From the NCBI GenBank assembly GCA_965153455.1, contig OZ234502.1:62001-126000 (forward strand): 64,000 bases of DNA. The letters run 5' to 3'. Made by a program: the position numbers and the translations under genes. Positions 32,939 to 44,880 of this stretch are shown one piece after another (position 1 is the first letter of the stretch; every line of letters starts with the position of its first letter). Origin of the DNA: Sphagnum compactum (Eukaryota > Bryophyta > Sphagnopsida > Sphagnales). The notes beneath the pieces were generated by a model. It was not told the origin of the DNA. It ran no database searches and was given only the letters and a program-made list of their open reading frames with translations.

Positions 32939-33173
32939 TAATTTATGAAAGTTACAAGCAGTAAAAAAAGTAACAAACAGTGAACCTTGAACAGTAAAAA
33001 AGTAATTTGCAACAGTAAAAAAAGTAAAAAAAGTAACTAAAAGTGAAAAGAAGTTAATAAAAACAGCCTCCCCCTCTACTAAAACAGCCTTGCACTATGG
33101 GGGGTTTTTCTTGGTCAAACAGCCTCCAGCCTCCTGCACTATGAGCGTAGTGCACAGATCATATATATAGGCT

Positions 33174-33557
33174 AGGTAGTAGGTAGTAAGTAGCTACTAG
33201 GTCATATGTATGTGGGTTAAATAATAGGTACTTTGTCATGTTGATAGGTGATTTTTTTTATTTAACTACTTAATCAAGTAGGCAATGTAATTTATTTATT
33301 GAATGTGCTAACTACGTAGTAGGGTTAATTTATGATCCATTTATAAACATTATATGTGTATAAGTCATATATCATATATCTAAATTAGTTTTGTTGGTAC
33401 AATTATGATGTATTGGGTCCAAATTCTTTAAGGAGTTTCAAAATATTGTCACATTGTCACCTTTTTTGTACTCATTTACATAATCCTATTTGACCATGTA
33501 AAGACACAATATGAATGAGATTGATGGAATCGAGAATTATAGTGGTTTAAAATATGG
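33174..33557. other. AT-rich spacer
   Basis: TAGGTAGTAGGTAGTAAGTAG-type motifs at 33173-33210 and otherwise plain AT-rich DNA. No gene. Confidence 0.5.
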
Positions 33558-33559
33558 TA

Positions 33560-36149
33560 CCGTAGTGGCATTCCCATTCGCGACCTGCCTTGCGAATAAT
33601 TATTTTCAAAAGTTTTTCTTTTTCGCACTGACCAATTCACAATTATTTTCACTTTCGCCAAGCCGTTTTTGCAATTTCTCCACCTTTTCGTTTTGGTAAA
33701 TTCGTTCAATCTGAGCCGTTGGATACAACACCCACGACCCCGGCGATGACGCTCCAATGATCGCGGTGGGCCGGGCCGGGCCAGACAAAGATATTGCAGC
33801 GAAATATTATTGCCTCAGTCTGCCAATCTTCCTCCAAAATTCTAGCCGTTTCATCCTTGGCTTCCAGCTCAAGCTTTCCCATGCACCGTTACAAGATTCA
33901 TGTCCCCAAAATCATAAAATCACCGCCTTCATTAAGTCCGTTTTCCGATGGGTTTAATTCCTTAAACCCTTAAAGCAAAAATATCAGATTTCCAAACTCA
34001 GTAGCCATAATCAGGTTTCCGTTCGGCCACCCCATAACCGGTCATAAGGCATCGGTAAGGGAATGGCGCCCAAGGTGGCCACTATCACCAAGTTTTTCTC
34101 TGTCATCTCTAAAGAAGAGCAGCTTGCCCAATGGCAGAGAAGCCAGACTCAGTTGGGAGAGCGATTGAAGGAGCAGGCAGCCCGTAGAGAAGAGGCAGAG
34201 AAGGCCCGTCTAGCTGCCAAGCGTCCCGTTGGTAGACCAAAGAAAAGCATTGCAGTGCCCTCGGCCATATTGATTCCAGTTCAAGCTTCCGGATAGCAAC
34301 CTGCAGCACAGAATGGGGGGGAGCAAGGGGATGCGGCAACAGCTGAGGAGACGGGGGTGGATGCAAGCGAAAAACCACCCCCTGCAAAGAAGAAGAGGGG
34401 ACGTTACACAAACTGGTTTATCCCTGATCTGTGGCCTTTCATTGAACAAGTTGTGAAACAGCACCCCAAGAGCTTGTATGAAGCTTTGTTCTCCCTTCAA
34501 CACATCAGAAAGCCTGGCCGGGTTGGCAGCCCTTTTGACAACCTGACCATCAGCACTTTGAAGGGGTGGTTTGAGAAGGATGTGACAGGGCGCTTTGTTT
34601 TACGGAGGAAGTATGAGGAGGCTATCAAGCTGCAGTCTACACGGTCAGCTGCTCAGGACAAAGGGCCTCGGGGGATCCTCAAAGATCATCCAGTGGCCTT
34701 TCAGATGATCGTAGACACTCTGAAAGGCATGCGAGACTCGGGGCAGCCTTTGGACAGCACCATTGCTTAGACAGTCATTCAAGGGATTATCTCAGCTGTT
34801 GCCCCTGAGCTCTTTGAGAGGTGCACAAAGAGTGGATTCTTCAGCGTGTCGAGAAGGTTCGCAAGGAAGTTTGTGCCAGGCACATGGGTTGGACTTGGAG
34901 AAGGAGTACCACAGCAGCGAGTAAGCTCCCCGCTGATTGGGAATCCCAGGGTCATGATATGGCCTACAAGATAACTGCACTTGTGAAGACATATGATATC
35001 CCCGAAGAGCTAGTCATCAATTCTGATCAGACTACTCTCCACATTCGGCCAAGCACAAATCAGACCTATGACGTTAAGGGGGTCAAAGATGTCAAGAGTC
35101 TGGGAAAGGACGATAAGCGTTAGATTACTTGCACGGTTAGCTTAGCAGCAAGTGGGGATCTGCTCCCTCTTCAGCTGATCTTCCAGGGCAAAACCACTGC
35201 TATTGTCCCTAAAGACCCTGGGGCGGTGGCAGCTAGGGCGAAGGGCTGGCATCTGACCATGTCGTCCAACCATTGGTCTAACCAGCAGACCATGAGGGAG
35301 TTCGTTGACCAAGTCATTGTGCCGTGGCATGCAAAGCTGTGTGAGGACTTGGGGCGTGCTTCGTCCTCTCAGCATTACATCTGGAACATTGATTGTTGGA
35401 AGGTGCATATCTCAGAGGAGTTTAGAGGGTGGCTAAAGGAGAATCATCCGCTTCTGCACCTCGTCTTTGTTCCTGCCAACTGCACTAGCAAGTTGCAGGT
35501 CGCCGATGTAGTTCTGCAGCGCCCTTTCAACCACCGCTTCCGCACTCAGTTCAATCTGTGGCAAAGCCAGCAAGTAGCATGTCAGGTGCTCAACGGGGTG
35601 CAGCCGGATAACATCTAGCTCCAGCTTGGGATCAAGGAGCTCAAATGCCATTTGGTAGGCTGGGTTTACGGTTCCTGGGAGGAGCTGGCAGGGCTCAAGC
35701 AGATGATCAGGAAGGGGTGGACGAAATGCGGGATGGGGAAGATTCACGAAGCGGAGTTCCAAGCAAAGGCCTTGTCAGAATGTCTGACAAGGGGTCTGCT
35801 GGTACTAGAAGCAGCGGAGGAGGATACGACGGCAGGGCCTGAGGGGGACATCGAGGTGCTCGTGCACATGGAGCAGGCTTCATTGGCCGGTATGATGGAG
35901 GCCTGCCTGGATGATCAGTTTGATGTTCCAAGTGATGTAGACCTAGATGGTTCTGACTCTGAGGAGGATGGATCAGATGGAGAAGATTAGAATTCAGTTG
36001 TTAGATCAACATCACCAGTATTTTTCGCTGACAGGGTTGCAGAATTATCGGATTAATTCGCAACTTCGCACCGGTTGTAAAAAATTAGTTTTTTTTTTCG
36101 CAGCGGCCAGAAATAATTATTTTTAGTGCGAATGGGAATGCCACTACGG
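33560..36149 (+). mobile_element. pogo-like (Tc1/mariner superfamily) DNA transposon, 2590 bp
   Basis: Perfect terminal inverted repeats of 22 bp start CCGTAGTGGCATTCCCATTC (33560) and end with the complement at 36149. They are flanked by TA on both sides (33558-33559 and 36150-36151), the target duplication of Tc1/mariner/pogo elements. The interior holds one decayed transposase gene. Clean ends suggest relatively recent arrival compared with surrounding DNA, although the gene is already broken. GC content is clearly higher than in the flanks. Confidence 0.88.
34063..35990 (+). pseudogene. DDE transposase of the pogo-like element (four TAG stops, one frameshift)
   Basis: Starts MAPKVATITKFFSVISKEEQ; a basic patch (KRPVGRPKK) and a helix-turn-helix-like region (NLTISTLKGWFEKDVTGRF) precede the DDE core. 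The catalytic acids are likely D in VINSDQTTLHI (about 35025), D in IWNIDCWKVHISEEF (about 35391) and D in ANCTSKLQVADVVLQRPFN (about 35505), with 37 residues between the last two, matching the N.TS.LQ..D layout of pogo-type transposases. The C-terminus is strongly acidic (DLDGSDSEEDGSDGED). It is interrupted at 34294, 34768, 35121 and 35616, each time by TAG, and by a frameshift near 34875. Several of these stand where Gln is expected (for example KR|ITCTVSL). Inactive as it stands under the standard code. Confidence 0.85.
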
Positions 36150-36151
36150 TA

Positions 36152-36557
36152 TTGAGGAATAATTTGACACAATTTTAACTCATCAATATCGATGAGGAAT
36201 TTTTTTTTCATTTATAAATCATGTGCTTGAATTGAATTTCTCCAATGAATGGTTATTAAAATGGTCTTCAAATAACAAAATTCAAGTAATTAATTTTTTT
36301 TGATTTATTCTAGAATTTTAAAAGAAACAACTATATTTTTGTGCATTATTAGAAAAATTAAGATTAAAATTTAAATCTTATGATTTTGAACAAAATATCA
36401 ATAAGATATCAAATAACAAAAATGGTGTTGTGGGTAATGTTTTAAATCAAATAAGCTAAATAGAATGCACATTATTATATTGTCACAAAAAGTGGGATGG
36501 TTTGGTGGCAAAAAAGTTGATCTTCATCTTGGGGTTCAAGGATCAATTTCTATGTGA
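36152..36557. other. AT-rich spacer between transposons
   Basis: I see nothing beyond AT-rich sequence. Confidence 0.55.
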
Positions 36558-37811
36558 CTAGTGGGTAACCCGTGGCTACGCCACTCCAGTCACACTTGCA
36601 CTTGGGGGGCTTTGGAGCCATGGGAGTGAAATTGAGTAATGTTTAGGGCAGCTAGCTATTCTTATGATTTTAGCAGGATGGTGGGTAGCCATGCTCATCA
36701 CATTTCTGGGATTCTGCAGCTTAAGATCTAAATTGGAGACATACCTATCTCAAGAAGGTGCCAGCAAAACAGAACATACCCACATTCCTGTTGCATTTGT
36801 CAAAATATTTGCAATGTCTACTGCAAGCAATTTGCCCACAATTTCAGAATGTTGCAGAATCATGGCAGGCAGCCCAAGAGACACCATATTGTGTAGACAT
36901 GAGGATTTTGTTGAAACACTCTCCAGGCAAGCATCATCCTCCATGTTCCTTCCTGGATGTGGCATAGATTGATGCCATCCCACCAATTATGGCCTTGAAA
37001 TGTACTATCTGAAAACAAACTCCCGCCTCAGCTTGATTGCAAAATACACACATCCAGAATCGCAGACAAAACACCAAAAACATCTTCAAATTGGAGAGAG
37101 ATTGAGGTTCTTCAGGGTCTCTCAAGAAACATAGAAAGCTGAACAGAAGAGAGAGGATCCGTGATGATGATGAGATTTCAACACACTCCCACATGAAATT
37201 GAAGAGGTCACTGTCAACTCCATGAAATGGGTAGTCCAGAATTGAGATTGAAGATGAAGACTTCTGAGCTCTCTAATCCTCCCTCAGATTTTTATGCTCA
37301 ATGGGGGCCTTTTCTCAAAGCAAAAACTTCAGAATTAATCTGGAGCTTGCACTTCAAAGCAATAAATCTTAAGATGCCCAAGATTCCACAGGATCCAGGT
37401 CTTATTCTCTGGATGGATACTGTTCTGGGTAGGTATCCTCATGTGAAGAATACTATTCATTTCTGGAGCAAACCCTAAATCCATCCCCCTTTTGATCACG
37501 CGTTTTATGGGTTGCTTGCTGCGACGAAGACGTTGGTGTGGGTCATGCTCACTCGTGATCCTCATCAATCAGTCTGTTCAGATGCTAGATTTGCAAGGAG
37601 AGAGACGGGTCAAGAAGAAGAATCTGGGCAACGTCGTTGAGTTCTAGATTGGAAGATCTCCAACTACAGTAGGTTTCCCTTGTGCTGCCATTAGGATTTC
37701 AACTGCCCTAACTGCCCAAGATGGACCGGTTTCGGCGTAATGTTAAAACGCAGAACGTCTTGTGACACACAGACGGACACACAGACACCATGTTAGCTTT
37801 TATATATAGGA
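36558..37811 (-). mobile_element. Non-autonomous Helitron in reverse orientation, 1254 bp
   Basis: Read on the - strand: the 5' end is TCCTATATATAAAAGCTAAC (37811 inwards), the 3' end has the hairpin GTGGC-GTA-GCCAC (36584-36572) followed by GGGTTACCCACTAG, ending CTAG at 36558. The flanks are A and T (36557 and 37812). It shares its ends and a GTCTGTGTGTCCGTC stretch with the Helitron at 32238. The middle 800 bp (about 36660-37480) is unrelated to the other Helitron, with moderate GC, and could be a captured host fragment, but I do not recognise it. Confidence 0.82.
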
Positions 37812-38867
37812 TTACCATTGTGACTTGGTGCCACGGTTTTTTTTTTGCGACTAAAATTCTATGAGACTTGTCTAAGGCAACTAGAACAAATTATAATCAC
37901 CTATGGCATTTAAGATTAAAAAATAGTTGAAAAAACCAATCATCAATATGCAAATTGCTTGTGGTGAATATGATATTAACAACTATTGATAGCTCTCGTT
38001 ACATGCACAAGGAGAAGTACGTACCCAAATTATGTTCATTGTCAAATGGAAGAACAATTCAACTTTCTTAATAAAAAATGGAGAATGGTCTTTACCTTGT
38101 ACATGTATTCAAAAAATGCCTCTGTTATGAAGGATACCATGTGTTGTGAGATTTATTCTCATACTTTTTATACAAATCTAGGGTGATGACATCTTGAAAT
38201 TGGTTCAACGAAATCTTCCCTATATTTTGAATGCAAAAGAACTCATGAACTAAACTTGGTTCATTTGATCATATTCCAACACAAGATAGAAACCATTAGA
38301 GAAGAATAAGAAAGTAATATCCATAAGAACCAAAAGTCTTAAACTAGAATTCAAAGTGCTAAGTTCTTTTTAAAATCTCCTTGCATTTGCATGTCTTTGC
38401 ATAGGTCACATGGAAAAGCCATGTGCACATTTAAATACCTTATCCTAGGTTATCAAATAATCCTTTAAACATTGAAACCGATCTTTTATTTACTGATCAA
38501 TTACTGTAATATCTTTTCAAGTTCAACATTTATGATTTAAGTGTTGAATAATAATTATTTCTCAAATTTCATTTTAATAATAAAAATAATCATTTACAAA
38601 ACAATTGTAATAAATAATAGGCAATTTCTTTGGTAGGTTCTTTGGATTCTAAACCTTTAATGTAATGGAACATTTTATAACATTTTTTATTGTAAAATTG
38701 GAGAGAATAATGTTTTACAAAATTATAGGATAGAAAAATGTTTCAATTATTACATACATTTATTGCCATGGTAGCTTGGCTTAACAAGAAGCTCTTAAAT
38801 TTTCACCAATTTTTGTAATTTCCTTCCCTTGCAATTTTTGAAAAATTGATATTTCAAATAAATAATT
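37812..38867. other. AT-rich intergenic DNA
   Basis: No gene or clear repeat seen; short frames lack any family resemblance. Confidence 0.55.
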
Positions 38868-39663
38868 TGTCACAACCCACTTTGAGGCAAGTGTGAGGAT
38901 GAAACTCACACTCCCAAAAGTGGGAACTTGGAGTCCTCCGTGACTCCCAAAAATTTAGAGCTTGATTGCAGGGGTCAAAAAACCTCGCATTGAGGTGTTC
39001 TTTATACCGTTGAAAAGGTCTTAAAGAGTAGATGTCGAAAATGGCCTCGTATGAGCCATTCAAACATCTGCAGCACAAGTTATGGTCGAAAGAAGGGCCG
39101 GGAGTCAAACTGGCAGTTTGACTCCCGACCATTAAAAGTCGGGAATCGACCCAACCCCGGTGCGTGCAGGTGGAGTGCGACACACCGTTGGAAAGCTCTT
39201 GAGGAGAGCTACAAGATTACTTCAGACCTCATCTCAATTGGAGGTTTGAGCTAGAAGCTATGAGCTTCCAAAATCCCGAGAGTCCAAACCGGGACAATTT
39301 CGGGACTCCTCCTTAGGAGTCCCGGGACAAAAAGTCATTCGGATGCGGTGCCACGAGCAAATGCAGAGAATACTATATGGGGGAAGGTGGTGGCTTCCCC
39401 CGATTCTGGGTCGTGGTGAGTCTTGTGAGTCCAGAATTGCCCGTGGCTTGTCCTAGCACCAAGGGTGTTCCAGAAAGTGAACTAACCAACTTGTTGGTTG
39501 ATTTTGATGCAGGTTCGAGTAAGTAAGTAAGCTTGTCACTCTTCCTAGTCCCATCTCGAGGCTTCAGCACGCCCCTCTACCCCTTTTAGTGCTAAAGGCT
39601 GGGAACGTGCCCCGAGTCCCTCCCTTTTCCGCAACTTGAACAAGTTAGCCCCATCTTGCGTCA
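38868..39663 (+). mobile_element. Divergent Gypsy solo LTR, 796 bp, with perfect target duplication
   Basis: It aligns along its whole length with the reverse complement of the Gypsy LTR at 13514: it starts TGTCACAACCCACTTTG and ends CTTGCGTCA. It is flanked by TAATT on both sides (38863-38867 and 39664-39668). It is much more diverged than the LTRs at 13-24 kb but keeps the palindrome GGGAGTCAAACTGG and its complement. A solo LTR left by recombination of an older insertion, in opposite orientation to the other elements. Confidence 0.9.
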
Positions 39664-40814
39664 TAATTTCTTTAAGATTTAGCATTGAAAGAATCTAAAT
39701 GTTTCCTCACATTTAGACTTAGGTCTATGAGGCTATTACAACATTTTAGTGCCAATATACTAAAAAGGAGTCCTTAAAACAATTCAAAGGTCTAAATCTA
39801 ACAATCTCAATGTCACATAAGTTTTATTATGTTTTGGCAAAACCTATTCCATAAATTCTATATATCTGCATATATTTTTTATTCCAATATTATAACCTTT
39901 ATTTATATGCATACATGGTAGAAACAAGAGAGGGTGACTTGATGGGTGTAAATGCATTAAAAGGAGGCAAGGATTGTGTCATAACTATTTAAATTGTAAT
40001 TTTATATTTTTGAAAAATATCATAAGAGGAGCATAATAAATTAGATTTTCATTTTTTTGTCCTTTTTAAGTTTCATTATTTATAAAGTTCCATTATTCAA
40101 AACTTGATGCAAATTGATAATGTTTTAAGAGACTTTTTGCAAAGCAATTGTGACAACTTGGGTTTTTTTTCAAATGTCCCTTTTCCTTATCAAATGTGCA
40201 CCATTCCTTCTCAAAATTGAAAAAGGTCCTAACATTGATTATTATAAAAGTAAAAGCATTTGAAATTGGTAAATTTCATTTTTAAACGCATTTGGACATA
40301 TTTATTTCAATTAAATTTCAAACGTGCTTTTGACCCTAAAAATCATGAATTTAGAAATTATTCATAACAAAAGTTATTCATTTTTGTGTTATTTTGGACG
40401 TGGATGCATTATATATAAATGATATAGACCAAGATATAGTAAAAAGTTATTGATTCTAAACATAACTATAAACTAGATATGAAAAATAAAGAAATTAGGA
40501 AAATTGACCAACACAAAAATGCCATGTGCCAAATGCGCATAATCTATTAAACACATGCAACAATTTTAAACTCCACATTTCTATTGGAATGAATTCGTGA
40601 TTTTTTTCACATCTCTTCATTTATTAGAGTTCAACCATTCACTTTTAATATATTAAAACCATTATTCACAAATTGCATTTTGCACTTATTATAATATATT
40701 AAACACATGGAATTCAATATTTTGTAATTATACTTCAATTATTTAATGAGTTTTTTCATATTTTTTGAACTATTAACATTTTTACATGAGTTGAATCATT
40801 CACTTTGAGCTTAT
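39664..40814. other. AT-rich intergenic DNA
   Basis: No gene seen. Composition is strongly AT-rich with TTCAATT/ATTGAA-like words. Confidence 0.55.
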
Positions 40815-41040
40815 TGGCACAGACAGACCAAGCTAATTCCCAAAGCGTTCCGGAGAGGGAGGGAAGGTCGGTCAGGCAGCACTTTTGGCACCTGGATTTT
40901 GGAGTCTCTTGTGTAGTAGTAATCCGTCGATTAAGATGTCAGTCGACGTTTCGGATCCCAACACGTGGTTAGTTAGTCACCCCGGGTACCCATATCTTTC
41001 CCTCTACCTAATAATGACTCTACAGGAAAAGCCGCAGTTT

Positions 41041-41236
41041 GGGACCTGGAAATTTATTAAGAGGAAAAAGGTCGCAATTTTAATTGGGACCTGGAAATTT
41101 ACCAAAAGGTTGAGCCGTAGTCAGTTTTAATTGGGACCTGGGAAATTTACCAAAAGGATAAGCCGCAGTCAGTTTTAATTGGCACCTGGAAATGTACCAA
41201 AAGGCAAAGCTGCAGTCAGTTTTAAATGGCACCTGG
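41041..41236. repeat. About 47-bp tandem repeat, four units plus a partial
   Basis: The unit GGGACCTGGAAATTTACCAA followed by AAGG..AAGCCGCAGTCAGTTTTAATT starts at 41041, 41086, 41133, 41181 and 41228. It lies within the Helitron-like segment, as the 62-bp array lies within the Helitron at 32238. Confidence 0.82.
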
Positions 41237-41360
41237 ACAGACAGACAGACAGATAGACCTCGACTTTCAGGACCTCGACGGACAGACAAGGTCTGGGGTA
41301 GCATTCTGCACCAGAACGTCACGTCACGGACGGGAAGACCAAGTGAATTTATATATAAGA
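41228..41360 (-). mobile_element. Helitron-like 5' end (partner 3' end not found)
   Basis: On the - strand it begins TCTTATATATAAATTCACTT at 41360 (preceded by A), and includes GTCCGTCGAGGTCCTGAAAG and GTCGAGGTC shared with the 5' part of the Helitron at 32238. The element should extend left through the 47-bp array to about 40815, but I could not place a hairpin plus CTRR end, so it may be truncated. Confidence 0.6.
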
Positions 41361-44300
41361 TGTTGCATATTGTGTTTACTAATATATATGCAAAACGCAC
41401 ATAACAACTTAATGCTTCATATTTACATTTGAATATATTAGTGAATTTTTTCGCATGTCTCTTGAACTATTAACATTTACACATGAGTTGAATCATTCAC
41501 CTTGAATGTTGTTAAATCCATTATTCATGAGTTGCATTTTGCACTCACCACAATTTTTTTAAATGGATGTATAAAAATTTGGGAAGTCTCACATTTATAA
41601 TTGAATGGGTTACTGATTAGGTTTAAATGTTTATGTATGCAAAGTTTCGGATGCATGTAGACCTCTAAAATATTTTTTTTTCATAAATTAAATTATTGTA
41701 CATTTATGTAAATCAAAATGTATATTTTTTCCTTAGTTTGTTTTAAGAATCATGAACAAATTTATTATTATGAATGTTTATGATGCCACATTAGAAAAAT
41801 TGCAAAACTAATCCCTAATTTTTTCCCCATTCTTTTTTTGATGTATGGAAGAAAATCCATGTTTAAAAAATGGATTACATTTTGAATTTTATAAGTATAA
41901 CTATTATTATGAAAATTTATCAATATTTTATACTTATTATTTTTATTTTAAACATGGTTTATCAATTTATGTGAGCTTATTTTGTTACATGTTTATGTTT
42001 AAAATTAAGAGATAAATTCAATTTTTTCATTTAAAAGAAATGAGTGAATGAATTGTAAATGGTGATAATAATAATGACATCGATGATTTTTTTTAAAGTT
42101 TTTTTTCAAAATTTGAATCTTTTTCAAAATAATCCATAACAAAATTTTGCCATGTTTTGCCTATAAGCCATATATGGAGGTACAAATTTGTTAAAATATT
42201 TTAAAATTTTGGTTATAAGTCCTAGAACCCATTGTACAATTATATGATTTTCAAAATTTAAAAATGTAAAAAAAATTTAAATCTTTTATTGATGTTGATG
42301 GCCTTTCTTATGTTTGTAAAATGGTGGAAATTCATCACAACAAAAAAAATTACATCATTAATATTTATTTTAAATTTTCAGAAAATTAGTATAAGGTTTA
42401 TAATGACCTCAAAAATTAAACTTAAAAGTTTTCAAATACAATTGATATTTAAAACATTTATGTGTTTAATGTTAAAATTATTAAAATTATTTTAAATATT
42501 TACTCATTAGGAGTAACCTTTTTTCTTTGAAAATTTTGATTTCAATATTTTGACAATGTTTTTTGTTGTTTACATTTGTTCTTGAATTTGCATTATTTTC
42601 CCATTCTTTTCCCAACAAGAATTTTCAAATTAGGAAAATTCGAAACCAAAATAATATGTTGGTTATGTGAAGGGGGGGGGGGAGAATCCAACTATTTAAA
42701 CCAAAAATTTCACCAAATTAAACTATTTTTACTTTTTAAATGGAACAAATGTAAAATGTATTACATCATATATATATGTTGCAATTCATTTTTCAAAATT
42801 AGGTAATTAATTATTTGTATTGGTGTAGGATTCATCTTGCTAAACAAATATGGTCTTGATAATTAAGTACTTATATTGACTACTTAATTATTATTTTCTT
42901 GTGACCAATTTTTGCTGATTTAAAAGTGCAACAAGATTATGAAAGAATTTTTTTGAAAGAAGTTTTTTGGTCAAATGTTTTAAATATATTTTCAAAGTTT
43001 TCCAACAAAATATATAGTAAATAACCATAATATTGAAAGATTTCAACAAGTTTCTAAATACACAACTTGTCTATAACCAAATGTGGCAATTATTTTATGG
43101 ATGATCACAATTTTAACATCTTAAAAATAAATAAATAAATAATACCTAATCATATTGGGGAAAATAAAAACTTGCAATTCCACAAAAATTGGACATAGTT
43201 TATGTATTGAAAATAAAATTGTAAAAAAGACTTAATGAATGCATTTTTGAGTTGACATTGAATTTACAAAGATTTTAGGTCAATTTTTAAAAAAAAATTA
43301 TAGATTTATTCATGACATGCACTTTCAAGTTATTATTTTAACCTTTTAAATTTATTTTTTTGTAAATAGTAATAATTTTTTTGAATACAATAATGATCAA
43401 AATATTTTTATATTTTGATTACAAGTCTTAAAACCCATTGTAGATTTATATCATTTTTTTGGAATTAAAATATTTTTAAATTAAAAAAAATATTGTAGAA
43501 GATTTCAAAACCCCTTTTTGATGTTGATGGCCCTTTTTATGCTTGCAAAATGGTGGAAATTCACCAAAAAAAACCTTTGGTTACATCATTAATATTTATT
43601 TAAAATTTCAAAAAGATTGGATAAGGATTATAATGATTTCAAATACTGAACTTAATTATTTTCAAATAAATTTGATGATGGAATTGTTTATGTGTTTAAG
43701 GTGGGAATTATTATAATTAATATAAAATTTTTACTTATTAGGAGTATCATTTTATTTTTTCAAATTTCCAAGCCCAAATTTTTGGCAATTTTTTTGTTGT
43801 TTATATTCTTGAATTTGCACTATTTTTTTCCATTTTTTTCCGAACAATAATTGCCAAGTTAGGAAAATTCAAAACTAGAAAAACATGTTCGTTGAGGGGA
43901 GGGGGGGTTAATCCAACTATTTAGACCCAAATTTTTAATAAACTAAATTTTGTTTATTTTTACAAAGGAAACAAATGAAAAATTTACTTTTACATCCTTA
44001 AAAAAAGATGTTGTGATTTTTTTTGAAATTTTGTAAATAATCATTGATATTAATGTTTGATTAATCTTGTTAAACAAATATTTTCTTCATAATTTAATGG
44101 CTATATTTGCTACTTAATTAATGTTCTTCTTGTGATCAATTTCTAGCAATTTAAGGGGGCAACAACATTTTTAAAAAAAGTTTGTGAAAGAAAAGTTTTT
44201 TGGGCCCAATTTAAAATATATGTTGTTAAATTTTTACAATAAAATATCATAAAAAACCATAATAATGAAAGATTTAAAACAAGTTTCCACCTACATAATT

Positions 44301-44756
44301 TGTTTATAACCATTTAACAATTGTTTTATGGATGATTACCATTTAACAACATAGTAAAAATTAATAAATGAATTTATACCTAACCATATTGGAGAAAATA
44401 AAAACTTTCAATTCTTAAAAAAATTGATATATTTTATGTAATTAAAATTTTACAAAACTTAATAAATGCACATTTGAATTCACATTGAATTCACAAATAT
44501 TTTAGGTCAATTTAAGCAAAAAGATATTTGTTGATTTATTCATGAAATGTTATTTTAAATTTTCTATTTTACATTGTAAACTTAATTTTTGTAAATGATA
44601 ATAATTTGTTTGAATACATTATTGAATAAACTTGAAATCATCTTTTCATTTATAGTATTTGAATACATTTTGCAAAAGAAAATGTATGTTAAAATTTGAA
44701 TTTCCTAAACAATATCATGCCAAACATGATAAAGTTAAACTTTTCACTTTTTTCAT

Positions 44757-44880
44757 AAAGTTTTGAAGTGGTTTGGTGGTTAAAACATCATTGAGTATCC
44801 ATGAGGTTTTGGGTTCAATCCTTAGTGGACACATGCATACATCTATCTTGTACAAATGTAATTTACAAAATATATACATC
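44757..44880 (+). mobile_element. tRNA-derived SINE-like module, copy 1
   Basis: GTGGTTTGGTGGTTAAAACA resembles a polymerase III A box and GGGTTCAATCC (44811-44821) a B box, about 36 nt apart as in tRNA genes. The spacing and the T-loop-like B box suggest a tRNA-derived SINE head, but the acceptor stem is not intact and no 3' tail or target duplication could be fixed. Confidence 0.5.

Larger units (their letters stand above)
32171..33173 (+). repeat. Dispersed repeat family, copy 3, split by Helitron
   Basis: The left piece (32171-32237, CACACCCCTTCCTCC..ATTCCCCTGGCCC) and the right piece (32939-33173, TAATTTATGAAAGTTACAAG..CAGATCATATATATAGG) together make a copy of the family. The 701-bp Helitron interrupts it at a point where the other copies are continuous apart from about 9 bp. 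Confidence 0.75.

Noticed and set aside
44757-44880. A functional tRNA gene
   Set aside because: Only A- and B-box-like blocks are present; the acceptor and anticodon stems do not pair, so it is a SINE-like relic at most.
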